Of a stretch of 64,000 bases of DNA, positions 53,650-61,749 are shown piece after piece. The translations under genes were made by a program, and so were the position numbers. This stretch comes from Paraburkholderia kirstenboschensis (GTDB taxonomy: Bacteria; Pseudomonadota; Gammaproteobacteria; Burkholderiales; Burkholderiaceae). How positions within the stretch are numbered: the first letter of the stretch is position 1; the number at the start of each line of letters is the position of its first letter. The stretch is taken from NCBI RefSeq assembly GCF_904848585.1, contig NZ_CAJHCR010000001.1:868001-932000 (forward strand), given 5' to 3'. The notes beneath the pieces were generated by a model. It ran no database searches. It was not told where the DNA came from and saw only the letters and a list, made by a program, of their open reading frames with translations.

Positions 53650-53707
53650 CCGCTGCTCCGCAGATCGGACTTCCCCGGGCCGCGATCAACTAACGAGAAT
53701 TAGTGTT

Positions 53708-54220
53708 ATGACAGACCAAAAAATGCCGATGGCAACGACCGACGAGCAGGTAGAGTGCATCCGCCAGCTATCGCAGAAGTGGTTTGCCGATCTTGCCGGC
53801 GCACTCGCCAATGAGGACCGCTGCCGTGATGCGGGCGATGCTGAGGCGGAACTGATCGCCACTGTGCGCCGCATCGAGTTGGTCGAGTTTCTGTTCGCGT
53901 GGGTGGCTATTTTCGACAGCCTGTCGAATGAGGTGAGCCCGATCATGGCGCTTGAAACCCGCTTGGTGCTCCTGGGAGCGGACCCGGCCCGCGCGAAAGA
54001 CTTCATGCCGACGACCACGCTTGTTCCGTTGGTCGAGGCAGGTGTCGAGCCCGCAGCCGAGAGGGTCGGCCCGCTGCTTCAGTTGCGGGTGTTCTGCAGC
54101 GACCCGAATGTCCACTACTGCCTGGAGGTGGCGAGGGTTTCCCGCGATGAACTGCAGGCCCTGCTGGCTGCCGAGGCGCGCGGCAGTGTGTTCGTGGCCG
54201 CGCCGAAGACCTTGCAATAG
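53708..54220 (+). CDS. Unknown phage protein
   Basis: This 170-residue acidic hypothetical protein has a helical N-terminal half (VECIRQLSQKWFADLAGALANEDRCRDAGDAEAELIATVRRIELVEFLFAWVAIF) and a more beta-like end. No signal peptide or known motif is seen. It follows the SSB-tailed protein gene by 58 bp on the same strand. Confidence 0.6.
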   Translation: MTDQKMPMATTDEQVECIRQLSQKWFADLAGALANEDRCRDAGDAEAELIATVRRIELVEFLFAWVAIFDSLSNEVSPIMALETRLVLLGADPARAKDFMPTTTLVPLVEAGVEPAAERVGPLLQLRVFCSDPNVHYCLEVARVSRDELQALLAAEARGSVFVAAPKTLQ

Positions 54221-54399
54221 GGGCCGCCAACGGGTGGCATTGAAGCCGAGCGCATCAAGAAATAAAAAGCCCGGGGAGACCGGTCTTTCTGTAAATGCCA
54301 TGAGACTATTCTGTCCGCGACACATAGGATCATCAAATACAACTCTCTAGTGCCAACGGCGCAGACCATGAAAAAGACCGGCCGGAAAAAGAAAACATC

Positions 54400-55176
54400 A
54401 TGAACGAAACCAAGATTTGCTGCCCGAAGTGCTATGGCACGCAACTTCATTCCGGCATGCGCGGCTATAACTGGTGGAGGGGTGGCATCTTCGGAAGCGC
54501 AAGCATCCGCATCACGTGCCTCGCGTGTGGCCACCAGTTCAAGCCGGGGCAGGGCGGGACGGTCCGGGTGGGCAAGCCCGTCGCGCCGATGACCGGTCCG
54601 ACCACGCCTCGCGAAGCAGAGCACCACAACCTTGAAGTGGCGTTCGAGCGCCCCGCCCGGACGCCATCGAACAGGAAGGCTCTCCTCGTGTGCGGCATCA
54701 CTGTCGCGGCGCTGATGGTGATCACTGGCGCATTGCATCACACCTCGCAGGTTGATGTCGCCGCCGGTCAAGCCACGGCGACCGCCGACGCCGCGCCCGC
54801 GCCGGTGCCTGACAGCACGAGCGCTCCGACGCTTGGCGTGGCAGCGAGCGAACCTGCATCGGCTTCGTCCGCCGACGCTGCATCGGCCCCTGGGATTAGC
54901 GGCATGCAGTCTTCGGAGACGTATGCTGATAGGGCGCGCCGTCGCGTTCGCCCGTACATCGAATGGGACGGACCCTCGTCGGGTCTTGAGACCAAGATCG
55001 CGATCCACTGCGCGCCGAGCGGCACTGTGCTTTCCGCGACGGTCCAGCGCGGCAGCGGTAACCCGCAATGGGACGCTGCCGCGCTCAAGGCCGTCCAGAG
55101 TGCGGACCCTATGCCGACCGATTCGGATGGCCGCGCGCCCGCTGCGTTCGCGATTACGCTGCGGCCGGCGGGCTGA
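54400..55176 (+). CDS. Zinc ribbon-TM-TonB/TolA C-terminal domain fusion
   Basis: The 258-residue protein combines three parts. The first is an N-terminal cytoplasmic zinc ribbon with Cys8, Cys11, Cys40 and Cys43 (CPKC and CLAC). The second is one transmembrane helix at about 93-111. The third is a Pro/Ala/Ser linker ending in a TonB/TolA-type C-terminal domain (IAIHCAPSGTVLSATVQRGSGNPQWDAAALKAVQSADPMP). Energy-transducer tips normally contact outer-membrane partners; a zinc ribbon is unusual on such a protein. Its role on a phage element is unknown. Confidence 0.75.
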   Translation: MNETKICCPKCYGTQLHSGMRGYNWWRGGIFGSASIRITCLACGHQFKPGQGGTVRVGKPVAPMTGPTTPREAEHHNLEVAFERPARTPSNRKALLVCGITVAALMVITGALHHTSQVDVAAGQATATADAAPAPVPDSTSAPTLGVAASEPASASSADAASAPGISGMQSSETYADRARRRVRPYIEWDGPSSGLETKIAIHCAPSGTVLSATVQRGSGNPQWDAAALKAVQSADPMPTDSDGRAPAAFAITLRPAG

Positions 55177-55242
55177 CTGCTCTTTCGATGGGCATGCGAG
55201 TACCGCCCGGCCACCGCAGTGACGCCGAGCGCACCAAAAGGA

Positions 55243-55266
55243 AAAGCCCGCGATAGTGCGGGCTTT
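55243..55266. terminator. Hairpin after the TonB-C fusion gene
   Basis: AAAGCCCGC (55243-55251) pairs with GCGGGCTTT (55258-55266) around a 6-nt loop. The symmetry allows termination for both converging genes, although the T-run is short. Confidence 0.7.
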
Positions 55267-55302
55267 GTCGTTTGTTCGTGGAGAATACGCCGATCTACGC
55301 GC

Positions 55303-55512
55303 TTACTTGCGGCGCTTGGGCGGTTCTGCTGGATCGTTCGCCTCGTCAATGCGGTCTCGAATCCATCCTGCGCCGCCGAGCCTGCGGCACTTCTCCCAGC
55401 GGGCGTCATCCATGCGCACTTGGCGCGGCGTCATGGCCTCGCCATCCGGATTGATCGTCGGACGCCCAATCTTCCGGTCCACGTCCTCTAGGCGTTTGGA
55501 TTTCGTAGTCAT
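55303..55512 (-). CDS. Small ribbon-helix-helix-like protein, possible repressor or antitoxin
   Basis: The 69-residue protein starts MTTKSKRLEDVDRKIG and contains TPRQVRMDDARWEKCRRLGGAGWIRDRIDEA, which fits a ribbon-helix-helix with one strand and two helices. It has a basic tail. It is divergent from the 131-residue gene at 55635, and paired palindromes lie between them, so it is probably an autoregulated repressor. Confidence 0.65.
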   Translation of the reverse strand: MTTKSKRLEDVDRKIGRPTINPDGEAMTPRQVRMDDARWEKCRRLGGAGWIRDRIDEANDPAEPPKRRK

Positions 55513-55535
55513 GCCGCGATGATACACGAGGTTAC

Positions 55536-55578
55536 GTAGCTACAAATATTTTGAAAAAGGCTTGTATTGTGTAGCTAC
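55536..55578. promoter_or_regulatory. Paired GTAGCTAC palindromes (candidate operator)
   Basis: GTAGCTAC occurs at 55536-55543 and 55571-55578, 35 bp apart, and each copy is flanked by matching bases in opposite orientation (ACGTAGCTACAAA and, on the other strand, TCGTAGCTACACA). The second copy lies between a TTGTAT (55562-55567) and a TATGAT (55586-55591) with an 18-bp spacer, so a bound regulator would block that promoter. Confidence 0.6.
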
Positions 55579-55634
55579 GAAAGTCTATGATCCGTTCCAT
55601 CGCAGCACACAACACGAAAAACCCGGAGCAAGCA

Positions 55635-56030
55635 ATGAACGCAGCGCAATCCCTCAATCAAAATTCAATCCTTCAGCGTTTCCTGCTTGGAAATCCCGAT
55701 AGCACCTTGCGTACGGCCATGACGGCCTTGGGAGTACTGGCGACGCTGTTCTCCAGAATTGAACCGCTTGCGGCAGCGGGCGACGACGTCGTTGACCTAG
55801 CGCGTTTGGGTTGCCGAACACTCGGCGATGCGTCGACCGAGTGCCGTGAGCACGCGAACTCTGGCGACGTGATCGGCGTCGTTGATTGCCTTTCGCGCGC
55901 GGCTTCCGCGCACCGCACCGCGAAAAATCTGTTTCTTGGGATCGTGGAGCTTGGCGATACCGACGTCGCCGAACTGGCTCAACTCGGGATCAACCTCGCG
56001 ATGTCGGTCCTAGACGATTTGGGCGCGTAA
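55635..56030 (+). CDS. Unknown small phage protein
   Basis: This 131-residue, mostly helical hypothetical protein is chosen from ATG 55635 with an upstream GGAGCAAGCA ribosome-binding site. It has hydrophobic stretches (TAMTALGVLATLFSRIEPLAA, NLFLGIVELGDTDVAEL) but no clear membrane topology. It is divergent from the ribbon-helix-helix gene and could be a partner of it. Confidence 0.6.
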   Translation: MNAAQSLNQNSILQRFLLGNPDSTLRTAMTALGVLATLFSRIEPLAAAGDDVVDLARLGCRTLGDASTECREHANSGDVIGVVDCLSRAASAHRTAKNLFLGIVELGDTDVAELAQLGINLAMSVLDDLGA

Positions 56031-56120
56031 GCGCCGATCTCCCCGACACCTATCTAATTTTCGCGTCTGGCGGCGAGCCTTCGATGCATCGCCGGGGACA
56101 AACACACCCCGAGGTTTCTC

Positions 56121-56480
56121 ATGTGGATTTGCCTTTCTGAATCGTTTTTGAGCATTGTTGACGCATCCGACGAACCTGGCACGCTTCTCGTGCGCGCACG
56201 CCGTCAGGGCGATATTGAAGCAGTTTTCCCAGACGCCAAGGTCACGCAGTCGGTAGGCAGAGACTACCTATACAGAGCGGGAATCGCTCGCGAGGAGGTC
56301 GCCGCCGCGCTCGCGGAGCAGATAATGAGGCTGGACTATCCGAATTTCAAATCGTCGGTCGCCGATCCGCGCCTGCATGCGGCCTACAGCAGCACCTGGT
56401 CGATCATGAGTCAGCTTCAGGAGTACGCGCCATATCACACGACGCCGCGCCCGGGGTTCCGCGCGCATCCGCTTCGCTAA
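56121..56480 (+). CDS. Conserved phage protein of unknown function
   Basis: The 119-residue protein begins MWICLSESFLSIVDASDEPGTLLVRARRQGDIEAVFP and contains DYLYRAGIAREEVAAALAEQI. Similar short proteins are common in prophages and plasmids of Proteobacteria. Their function is unknown to me. A GAGG ribosome-binding site precedes the ATG. Confidence 0.75.
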   Translation: MWICLSESFLSIVDASDEPGTLLVRARRQGDIEAVFPDAKVTQSVGRDYLYRAGIAREEVAAALAEQIMRLDYPNFKSSVADPRLHAAYSSTWSIMSQLQEYAPYHTTPRPGFRAHPLR

Positions 56481-56496
56481 ACAGCAGCGAGGTCCA

Positions 56497-56700
56497 ATGC
56501 TTCCCCATGACCTGATTGAGGAAATCCGCGCGTTGGAGCGGGCGCGAGTTCCAACGGCTAGCCTGATTCATGCCGTAGCGGTCTCTGCTGCGCAGTGCCT
56601 GGCAGAGGCCACGGGCGGCCGAGTGTATATCGTGCTGCACGGCATTGTCGCTGTCTCGCGAGCCCCGAAAAGCGCGCGACTCAAAACAGAACAAGGGTAA
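56497..56700 (+). CDS. Small unknown protein
   Basis: The 67-residue product starts 17 bp after the previous stop, so the two are probably cotranscribed. It reads as one amphipathic helix followed by beta-like GRVYIVLHGIVAVSRAP. Not recognised. Confidence 0.5.
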   Translation: MLPHDLIEEIRALERARVPTASLIHAVAVSAAQCLAEATGGRVYIVLHGIVAVSRAPKSARLKTEQG

Positions 56701-57085
56701 CCCACGAGCAAATCGGTCACGAGCATAAGCACTGAGAGCATGCTGCGTCAGCGCTACGCCGCGATCCGATCGCGGCTGCCATGCACGCATAGTTCCGGCT
56801 TCCGGGTAAGTCTGTCCGACTGCCCACAGGAAGCAAGTTCTGTGTAAGCGCCCGCGCCGAGTCGCGCCGGTTGCGCGCTTTCCGCCTTTCAGCCGGTTGC
56901 GAGCGTCCGCGCGGGAAAGATCTCGTGTATTAAATCGCCTGCCATGGTCCAAAGTCGGTGGCGCAGACGTGCCAAAAATCGGCTATAAAGCGACGCTTGC
57001 GCGACAGTAACGGGGCTGGGACTCGACGCGTTTCGGTAATTTGACCCTGGCGTGAACAGAGCCGTGCGGAGCGGGCCAGAGCTAT
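56701..57085. other. Gap between small phage genes and the reverse transcriptase
   Basis: No credible gene is seen in these 385 bp. The sequence is the 3' side of the leftward reverse-transcriptase gene. Base composition drops sharply to the AT-rich RT gene at its right end. Confidence 0.5.
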
Positions 57086-58567
57086 CTATATCTTCCTCGC
57101 GCACTCGGATATCAGATAATTCATTGTCGAACCTTTTGAAAAATACGTGAGTGCGTAGTTGCGCTCTGCAGGTTTCAACGAATGTGTGCCAATCGCAGAC
57201 GCCCAAGAAAGCCAATCAGACTGACCGGTCTTGAGAAATTCGCCGCGAATTTCTTTAAAGCCAAATCCTTGCTCCGGAATCTCCAGAACTTTCGCGCGCG
57301 CTATTTTAAAATCAGCCGAAAGTTCGTAGAGTTTTAGTAAAATTTCCCCATAGATGCCGACTCCCATCAAAAAATCTTCTACGATGGTGGCTAACCAAAA
57401 CAACTGAAATTCCAAAAAGAACGAATTATCATTTAGAAATTTCATAATCGCCGATGCCAATTCCTTTTTTTCGCTAATCGTCTCGCAAATCGCATGAATA
57501 TGTTTCATAAGATTGGGGAATCGTGCCAAAAGCATCGGAATGTGCTCAAGCACGCTGTCACTGTGCGACCGCAAAAAGATCAGTATGCGTTCGGCGTCGG
57601 ACTCTTCGAGTGTTTCGTCTTTCAGCAAGGCAAGCAACGCGTCAATTTGCTCTGGACTTAAGTTCTTCTTAACTTCTTCCTCAACCTCGATTAGCTCAAC
57701 CCCCGAAGCGGTTTCGATATGGTAGTACTCGTACACGATCGCAACCAAGGACTTCTGAACCTCGGAGAGCGTGTCTTGAACATCCTCCAACGATTTATCA
57801 ACGAACGTCTTGGAGGGATTTATATTTAATCCATTTTGGCCTAGCAATTGTTGGATGCGAATGAAATCTTGTTGCAATACGGAAGGGTCATCATCAAAGA
57901 GATTGAAGTCATCCATAAAACGGACAATCAGCGACGATTTCAAAAACCCTGTCAGATCGATGTATTTTAAAAACTCGTTCCCAAGCATCTTGCAGGGATA
58001 GATGCCTTGTGGCAAAAAATCTACGCTTCGACCAGCATTGATTTCCCTAAAATATTTTCCGAATGCCTGCGCGTCGGCATCGGAGACGGCCGCCTTTCCG
58101 GCAAACCAATTCATTAAATCATGATGGTAAATACTATTGAAATAGGAGGCTATATCAAACTGGATTTTGTGCTTGTATTCCTTTTCCCCATCCGCTACGG
58201 ATGCCTTGTATGCCCGATACGCTGTATGAACGAGAACTTGCGAGCCCTTCGCAAATTTATAACCGAAGCTTCGCCTCGTGGTGCTTACTTCGCCCCGAAA
58301 GATTGCGCGATTCCGGAACGTGAGGTCGTAGATGAAATATTCGGCGACGGGATCTAGCTTCACCGTTCGCCTTAGATGCCCGCGTGGCTTCGTTGCGTAC
58401 ACCCGTTGTTGCGGTAGAAAATTGTCCGCCTCATTCGTTTCGTCCAAGACTTTCTGATAGATGTACTTATCAATCTCAGCGCTGTGCTTATCCACCATGT
58501 ACCAGTTAGTTTTCAGCGGAAACAGAGTGGCAGGGAAATCCGCCTTGAAGAATTCAACTGTTGACAT
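57086..58567 (-). CDS. Antiviral-type reverse transcriptase (Abi/DRT-like)
   Basis: The 493-residue protein has a reverse-transcriptase palm in its first ~260 residues. The motif 1/2 region contains KPRGHLRRTVKLDPVAEYF; motif A is QFDIASYFNSI with Asp138; motif B is FLPQGIYPCKMLGNEFL; motif C is RFMDDF with Asp219-Asp220; the motif D-like part is LNINPSKT. The C-terminal half is long, acidic and helical with no integrase, maturase or nuclease motif, as in AbiK/Abi-P2 and DRT systems. Codon use is AT-rich against the surroundings, suggesting recent transfer. It stands alone and in reverse; I cannot assign the DRT subtype. Confidence 0.85.
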   Translation of the reverse strand: MSTVEFFKADFPATLFPLKTNWYMVDKHSAEIDKYIYQKVLDETNEADNFLPQQRVYATKPRGHLRRTVKLDPVAEYFIYDLTFRNRAIFRGEVSTTRRSFGYKFAKGSQVLVHTAYRAYKASVADGEKEYKHKIQFDIASYFNSIYHHDLMNWFAGKAAVSDADAQAFGKYFREINAGRSVDFLPQGIYPCKMLGNEFLKYIDLTGFLKSSLIVRFMDDFNLFDDDPSVLQQDFIRIQQLLGQNGLNINPSKTFVDKSLEDVQDTLSEVQKSLVAIVYEYYHIETASGVELIEVEEEVKKNLSPEQIDALLALLKDETLEESDAERILIFLRSHSDSVLEHIPMLLARFPNLMKHIHAICETISEKKELASAIMKFLNDNSFFLEFQLFWLATIVEDFLMGVGIYGEILLKLYELSADFKIARAKVLEIPEQGFGFKEIRGEFLKTGQSDWLSWASAIGTHSLKPAERNYALTYFSKGSTMNYLISECARKI

Positions 58568-59351
58568 ATAGAATGAATCGCGCTCATGTAGCTATGCATT
58601 TTGGATGATGCGCAAGCCGTTCATCTTCGGACGACCCCCGCAAAACCCCCCGGTAAGCAGTTTTCTCACTCTACTAGAACGTTTGCCATTTGTAACGCCG
58701 AATTAGAGTTTTGCCGCCGCGCGGGTCGCTTTTTGCTCAACCGTAATTCGCCGCTCCCATGCTCACGCGCTATGGCCGTTATGAGCGCCTTGCGACCCAC
58801 GCGTATATCAACAGGCGTGTGCCCTGCCGTTCCAATTTGGAGTAAGTCGAGGAGTTAAGGGCGTAGCGCCTGCAGAATCGTCTATCGTCATTGCGTGCGC
58901 GTCTGTCGGCGTTTCGCGCGCGATGGCGGACGGCGGCATGACAACGGGTCGGAAGACATCGGGGCGCGCGGCGGCGTTCACCTTCTTAAGCCCGAAGCTC
59001 CGAACCAGGCCGAACGATATCAGTTCAGTGCTCGGGGACATTATCGAAACACGAGAGCGCGAAGCGAGATCGGCGGGCATGGAGACGCGAGCCTCGGGCC
59101 GCTCTCGCATCATTAGTTAGGCTAAAGGCAGTGGAGCAGTTCAGGACGTGGAAGTAGTGCTGCTACATGATCGGCATCATGTCGCTAGCCTGCGCTCGAT
59201 CAACGGACAACAAAAGACCGGCTCGGGGCGGGTTCGATGTTTCGACAAATTCGGCTAAAGTTCGCGGCGATTGTCCTGAGAAGGTCCTATGCTCGACACA
59301 GGATGATTTCCGGAGACGCACGAAATCGGCTGTAAGCCTTGGGCTGCTTAC
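58568..59351. other. Region upstream of the reverse transcriptase without clear genes
   Basis: Several short open frames on both strands lack ribosome-binding sites and family resemblance. The first ~130 bp would contain the RT promoter and could encode a leader or non-coding RNA. A weak open frame at 58923-59120 (plus strand) is not supported. Confidence 0.5.
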
Positions 59352-59415
59352 TTGCGGGGGTAGGTTTGAACGTACGACCTTCGGGTTACGAGCCCAACGA
59401 GCTACCAGACCGCGC
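59352..59415 (-). pseudogene. Degenerate tRNA-fMet fragment (likely attachment-site remnant)
   Basis: Read on the minus strand, the segment follows initiator tRNA: TCTGGTAGCTCG, GGGCTCGTAACCCGAAGGTCGTA, then GTTCAAACCTACCCCCGCAA. Defects are an anticodon of CGT instead of CAT, a C in the T-stem, one missing base in the T-loop, no normal 5' acceptor strand and no CCA. tRNA 3' halves are common phage attachment sites, so this may be a decayed att or displaced copy. Confidence 0.75.
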
Positions 59416-59644
59416 CATCCCACTGCACGAAACGTATTGATACTAGTGAGCGATTGCAGCGCTGCGAGGGAATCTCTCATATCGGCAAGACAGCAGATCG
59501 GCGCCGATGCTGACTGGCTCAAACGCGTCGAAATGCGTCCGCCGAGCGATGCACGTTATCGCGATCGACTTTCGTGTGAGGTGGCGCGCTCTAGTAGCCG
59601 TGTGCACTTTTCAGGTTCGGCCGGTTCTCCTATACGTGAGGTGG

Positions 59645-59673
59645 TGTGTACGGCTGTGTACGAAAGGTGTACG
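59645..59673 (+). repeat. Three phased GTGTACG repeats
   Basis: TGTGTACG occurs at 59645-59652 and 59655-59662, and GGTGTACG at 59666-59673. The 10-11 bp spacing puts them on the same DNA face, as for a regulator or initiator binding array, about 55-80 bp before the phage gene at 59727. Confidence 0.6.
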
Positions 59674-59726
59674 CCGCCCGGTCGGGACGCGATGATTGGT
59701 CTATTCGAACGAATCGCAGGCCCGTT

Positions 59727-60494
59727 ATGACCGCGCAGAAAATCACCGACGAGGCGTGGGCTGGAGCCCGGGAGCGCTACGAAACCGAGCCGGGTCTCGG
59801 ACTTGGGAAAATCGCCCAACTCCTTGATTGCAGCAAGAATTTAGTCGCAAGAAAGGCAAAGGAGCGGGGCTGGCAGAAGGGTATCGGTGTCCCTGTGCAG
59901 GTGCATGGCAACGCTGCGCCGTCAGATTCAAAAGTTACAGGAAATCCCGTACACCCAGCGACCCGCGCGCCCTACGTGTACGCACCCGAGCCGTCCACTG
60001 CGCCGTCGCGCGTCGCGGCCGATGTCTTCGTGCCGCCGGCTGCCGCCCAAACCCCTGCGCCGTCCTACGCCGACGATCCGACCATCCCTGAAGGTCTCGA
60101 TGCCGCCGAGCGAGAGGACTTCGTGAAGGCCGCGATTCTTGCTCGCCAGAAGGCCATCAATGCACGTCACGTGCATGAGACGAAGGCGGCTCGCTCGCAG
60201 GTCTATGCCGCCATGAAGAAGGTCGGCACAGAGGGCGGCGCTGGTGCTGCGCTGGCTGTGATGCGGATCGTCCAGGCGCTGCGAAACGTTCAAGACGCGG
60301 AGATGGAGGCCGAGCTTGAACGCGTACGGCTGTCGCTGTCGGAGTTCGCCGGGAAGCCTAAGGGTCCCATGCCGGCACGCGTGACGGTGCTGCTTGTGAA
60401 GGAAGACGTGCGCCAGGTGGTCGAAGTGGCTGACGCGGCGGAAGGGATGCGGCTGGGTAACGGCTGGGAAACGGAGATTATCGATGTTCACTAA
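59727..60494 (+). CDS. Phage DNA-binding protein, small-terminase-like
   Basis: The 255-residue protein has an N-terminal HTH (ITDEAWAGARERYETEPGLGLGKIAQLLDCSKNLVARKAKERGW) typical of small terminase subunits and related phage DNA-binding proteins. A Pro/Ala-rich linker and a long helical C-terminal part (about 125-225) follow. Its 3' end overlaps the next ATG by 11 bp, which is the usual coupling of small and large terminase genes. Assignment is by layout, not by a diagnostic motif. Confidence 0.6.
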   Translation: MTAQKITDEAWAGARERYETEPGLGLGKIAQLLDCSKNLVARKAKERGWQKGIGVPVQVHGNAAPSDSKVTGNPVHPATRAPYVYAPEPSTAPSRVAADVFVPPAAAQTPAPSYADDPTIPEGLDAAEREDFVKAAILARQKAINARHVHETKAARSQVYAAMKKVGTEGGAGAALAVMRIVQALRNVQDAEMEAELERVRLSLSEFAGKPKGPMPARVTVLLVKEDVRQVVEVADAAEGMRLGNGWETEIIDVH

Positions 60495-60804
60495 GCAGGA
60501 GAGGGCGTCCAACGCTCTGACGGCCCGACACTGCAAGGGGATAGTGTTTGTTTCGCCACCACCTTCCGGGCTCCGCAAAACCGGCGATTTGCCTGTATTG
60601 GACCGCTCAGACCTACCCCGAGGAAACGAAGGGGCAGGTGTTGCCCGATTAAGCGGAGCAGCGCACGCCGATTACGACGAATTCCAAGGCGCGCTCAAGT
60701 GCTTCTCCTTCTGTCATGCCCTCGGAAAAGAATGGCGTCAGCTGATCTTCGTCGGATGTTCGCCGCTGCCATCCGGTCGCCGGATAAATACGTCCGTATC
60801 GTAA
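60484..60804 (+). pseudogene. Possible stub of a large terminase gene
   Basis: Translation starts within the upstream stop (ATGTTCACTAA) and begins MFTKQERASNALTARHCKGIVFVS, which resembles the N-terminus of large terminases just before the Walker A region. After that the frame turns into Pro/Gly-rich sequence with no ATPase motif. I read it as a broken remnant; it could also be a chance frame. Confidence 0.3.
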
Positions 60805-61749
60805 GTGCCGTTGAGAGTAACGGCGATTACGTGGCCCGCGCTGCCTGTTCGGGTTTGCCATGGGTCCGCCTCTGTCGTCAGTTCCAGGGGATTACCATAT
60901 CTCGGCGCCGTTCGGGCGAGCGCTCCGGAAATCAGCGTCTGTAAAGAGGGTCTGCCGGGTGACGCAGTGTATTCGAGCGCATAGCGATATCAAGAGATCT
61001 GTCTTATGGCTGCCCACGAACGGTCAGTCGCTTGCGGCGTTGCATTGGCATTCGAGCGTGGATCACTCCCTGATAACGGTCCTTCGCTGCACATGCCCTC
61101 CGCGCGGCATGTCAGCCAGAGCGGCCTCTCGCCAGAGCAGCCAAGTTCGCATCAACAACGAACTTTAAGGCGCGGCTGGAAGAAACGGTACGCAATCGTG
61201 ACCTAGACACGGCGAAGTCGTTGTCAACCTGTTGCGACTATCGTGCCTACTTAGGCGCAACCACGCTGGATAAATCATACGACCAGCAAACGCGGCTCAC
61301 CTTCGTCTAGGCCTTGAAGTTAAGTTGCCGTGGCCCGATCCGATGATTCCGGGCGACCATATTCGGAGCGTCGCCGGCGGCTCAGGGAGGCATATAGACT
61401 ACCGTCTACAGTCGCGGCCTGCTGCTGATCGGTCGCAAGATCTCTGCACCGCGCATTTCGGAAGCACAACGGCTGCTTGTGGATTATTGCCGCCACGTCC
61501 GCAGCCCTCGTGACTATCATATATGTCACATGGGACCTGTTCGAGTAGTTCGGGAGGTATCGAAGCAGGAACCGGAGCGGCCACGGGATCTGTGTTCCTT
61601 TCGCGGTTTCTATGACGTAGCTGAAGTACGTTATTTGCCATCAACGGATGGCAGCAGTTTGCTGAACTTTCTGCTCCAAGACAGGCCAAGCAGTTTGCAG
61701 GGATGGGCCAAAATTTTTCCCGATTTTAAGTTGGGTACCGGAGAGTCCC
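60805..61749. other. Decayed non-coding remnant
   Basis: No intact gene is recognisable over this ~0.95 kb. Short fragments on the plus strand look protein-like but are interrupted by frameshifts and stops. This is consistent with erosion of the structural part of a prophage. Confidence 0.5.

Noticed and set aside
58808..59120. Short overlapping open frames on both strands after the RT gene
   Set aside because: Neither strand shows a ribosome-binding site or recognisable domain; a small basic protein on the plus strand cannot be excluded but is not supported.
59352..59415. Functional tRNA-Thr (CGT anticodon)
   Set aside because: The sequence clearly derives from tRNA-fMet; the D-stem, T-stem/T-loop and acceptor do not pair and CCA is absent.
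59167..59730. 187-codon plus-strand open frame over the tRNA remnant
   Set aside because: It runs antisense across the tRNA fragment, has no ribosome-binding site and no protein-like composition.
60649..60861. 70-codon minus-strand open frame
   Set aside because: The end part looks protein-like, but the start is Arg-rich with no ribosome-binding site and lies in decayed sequence.
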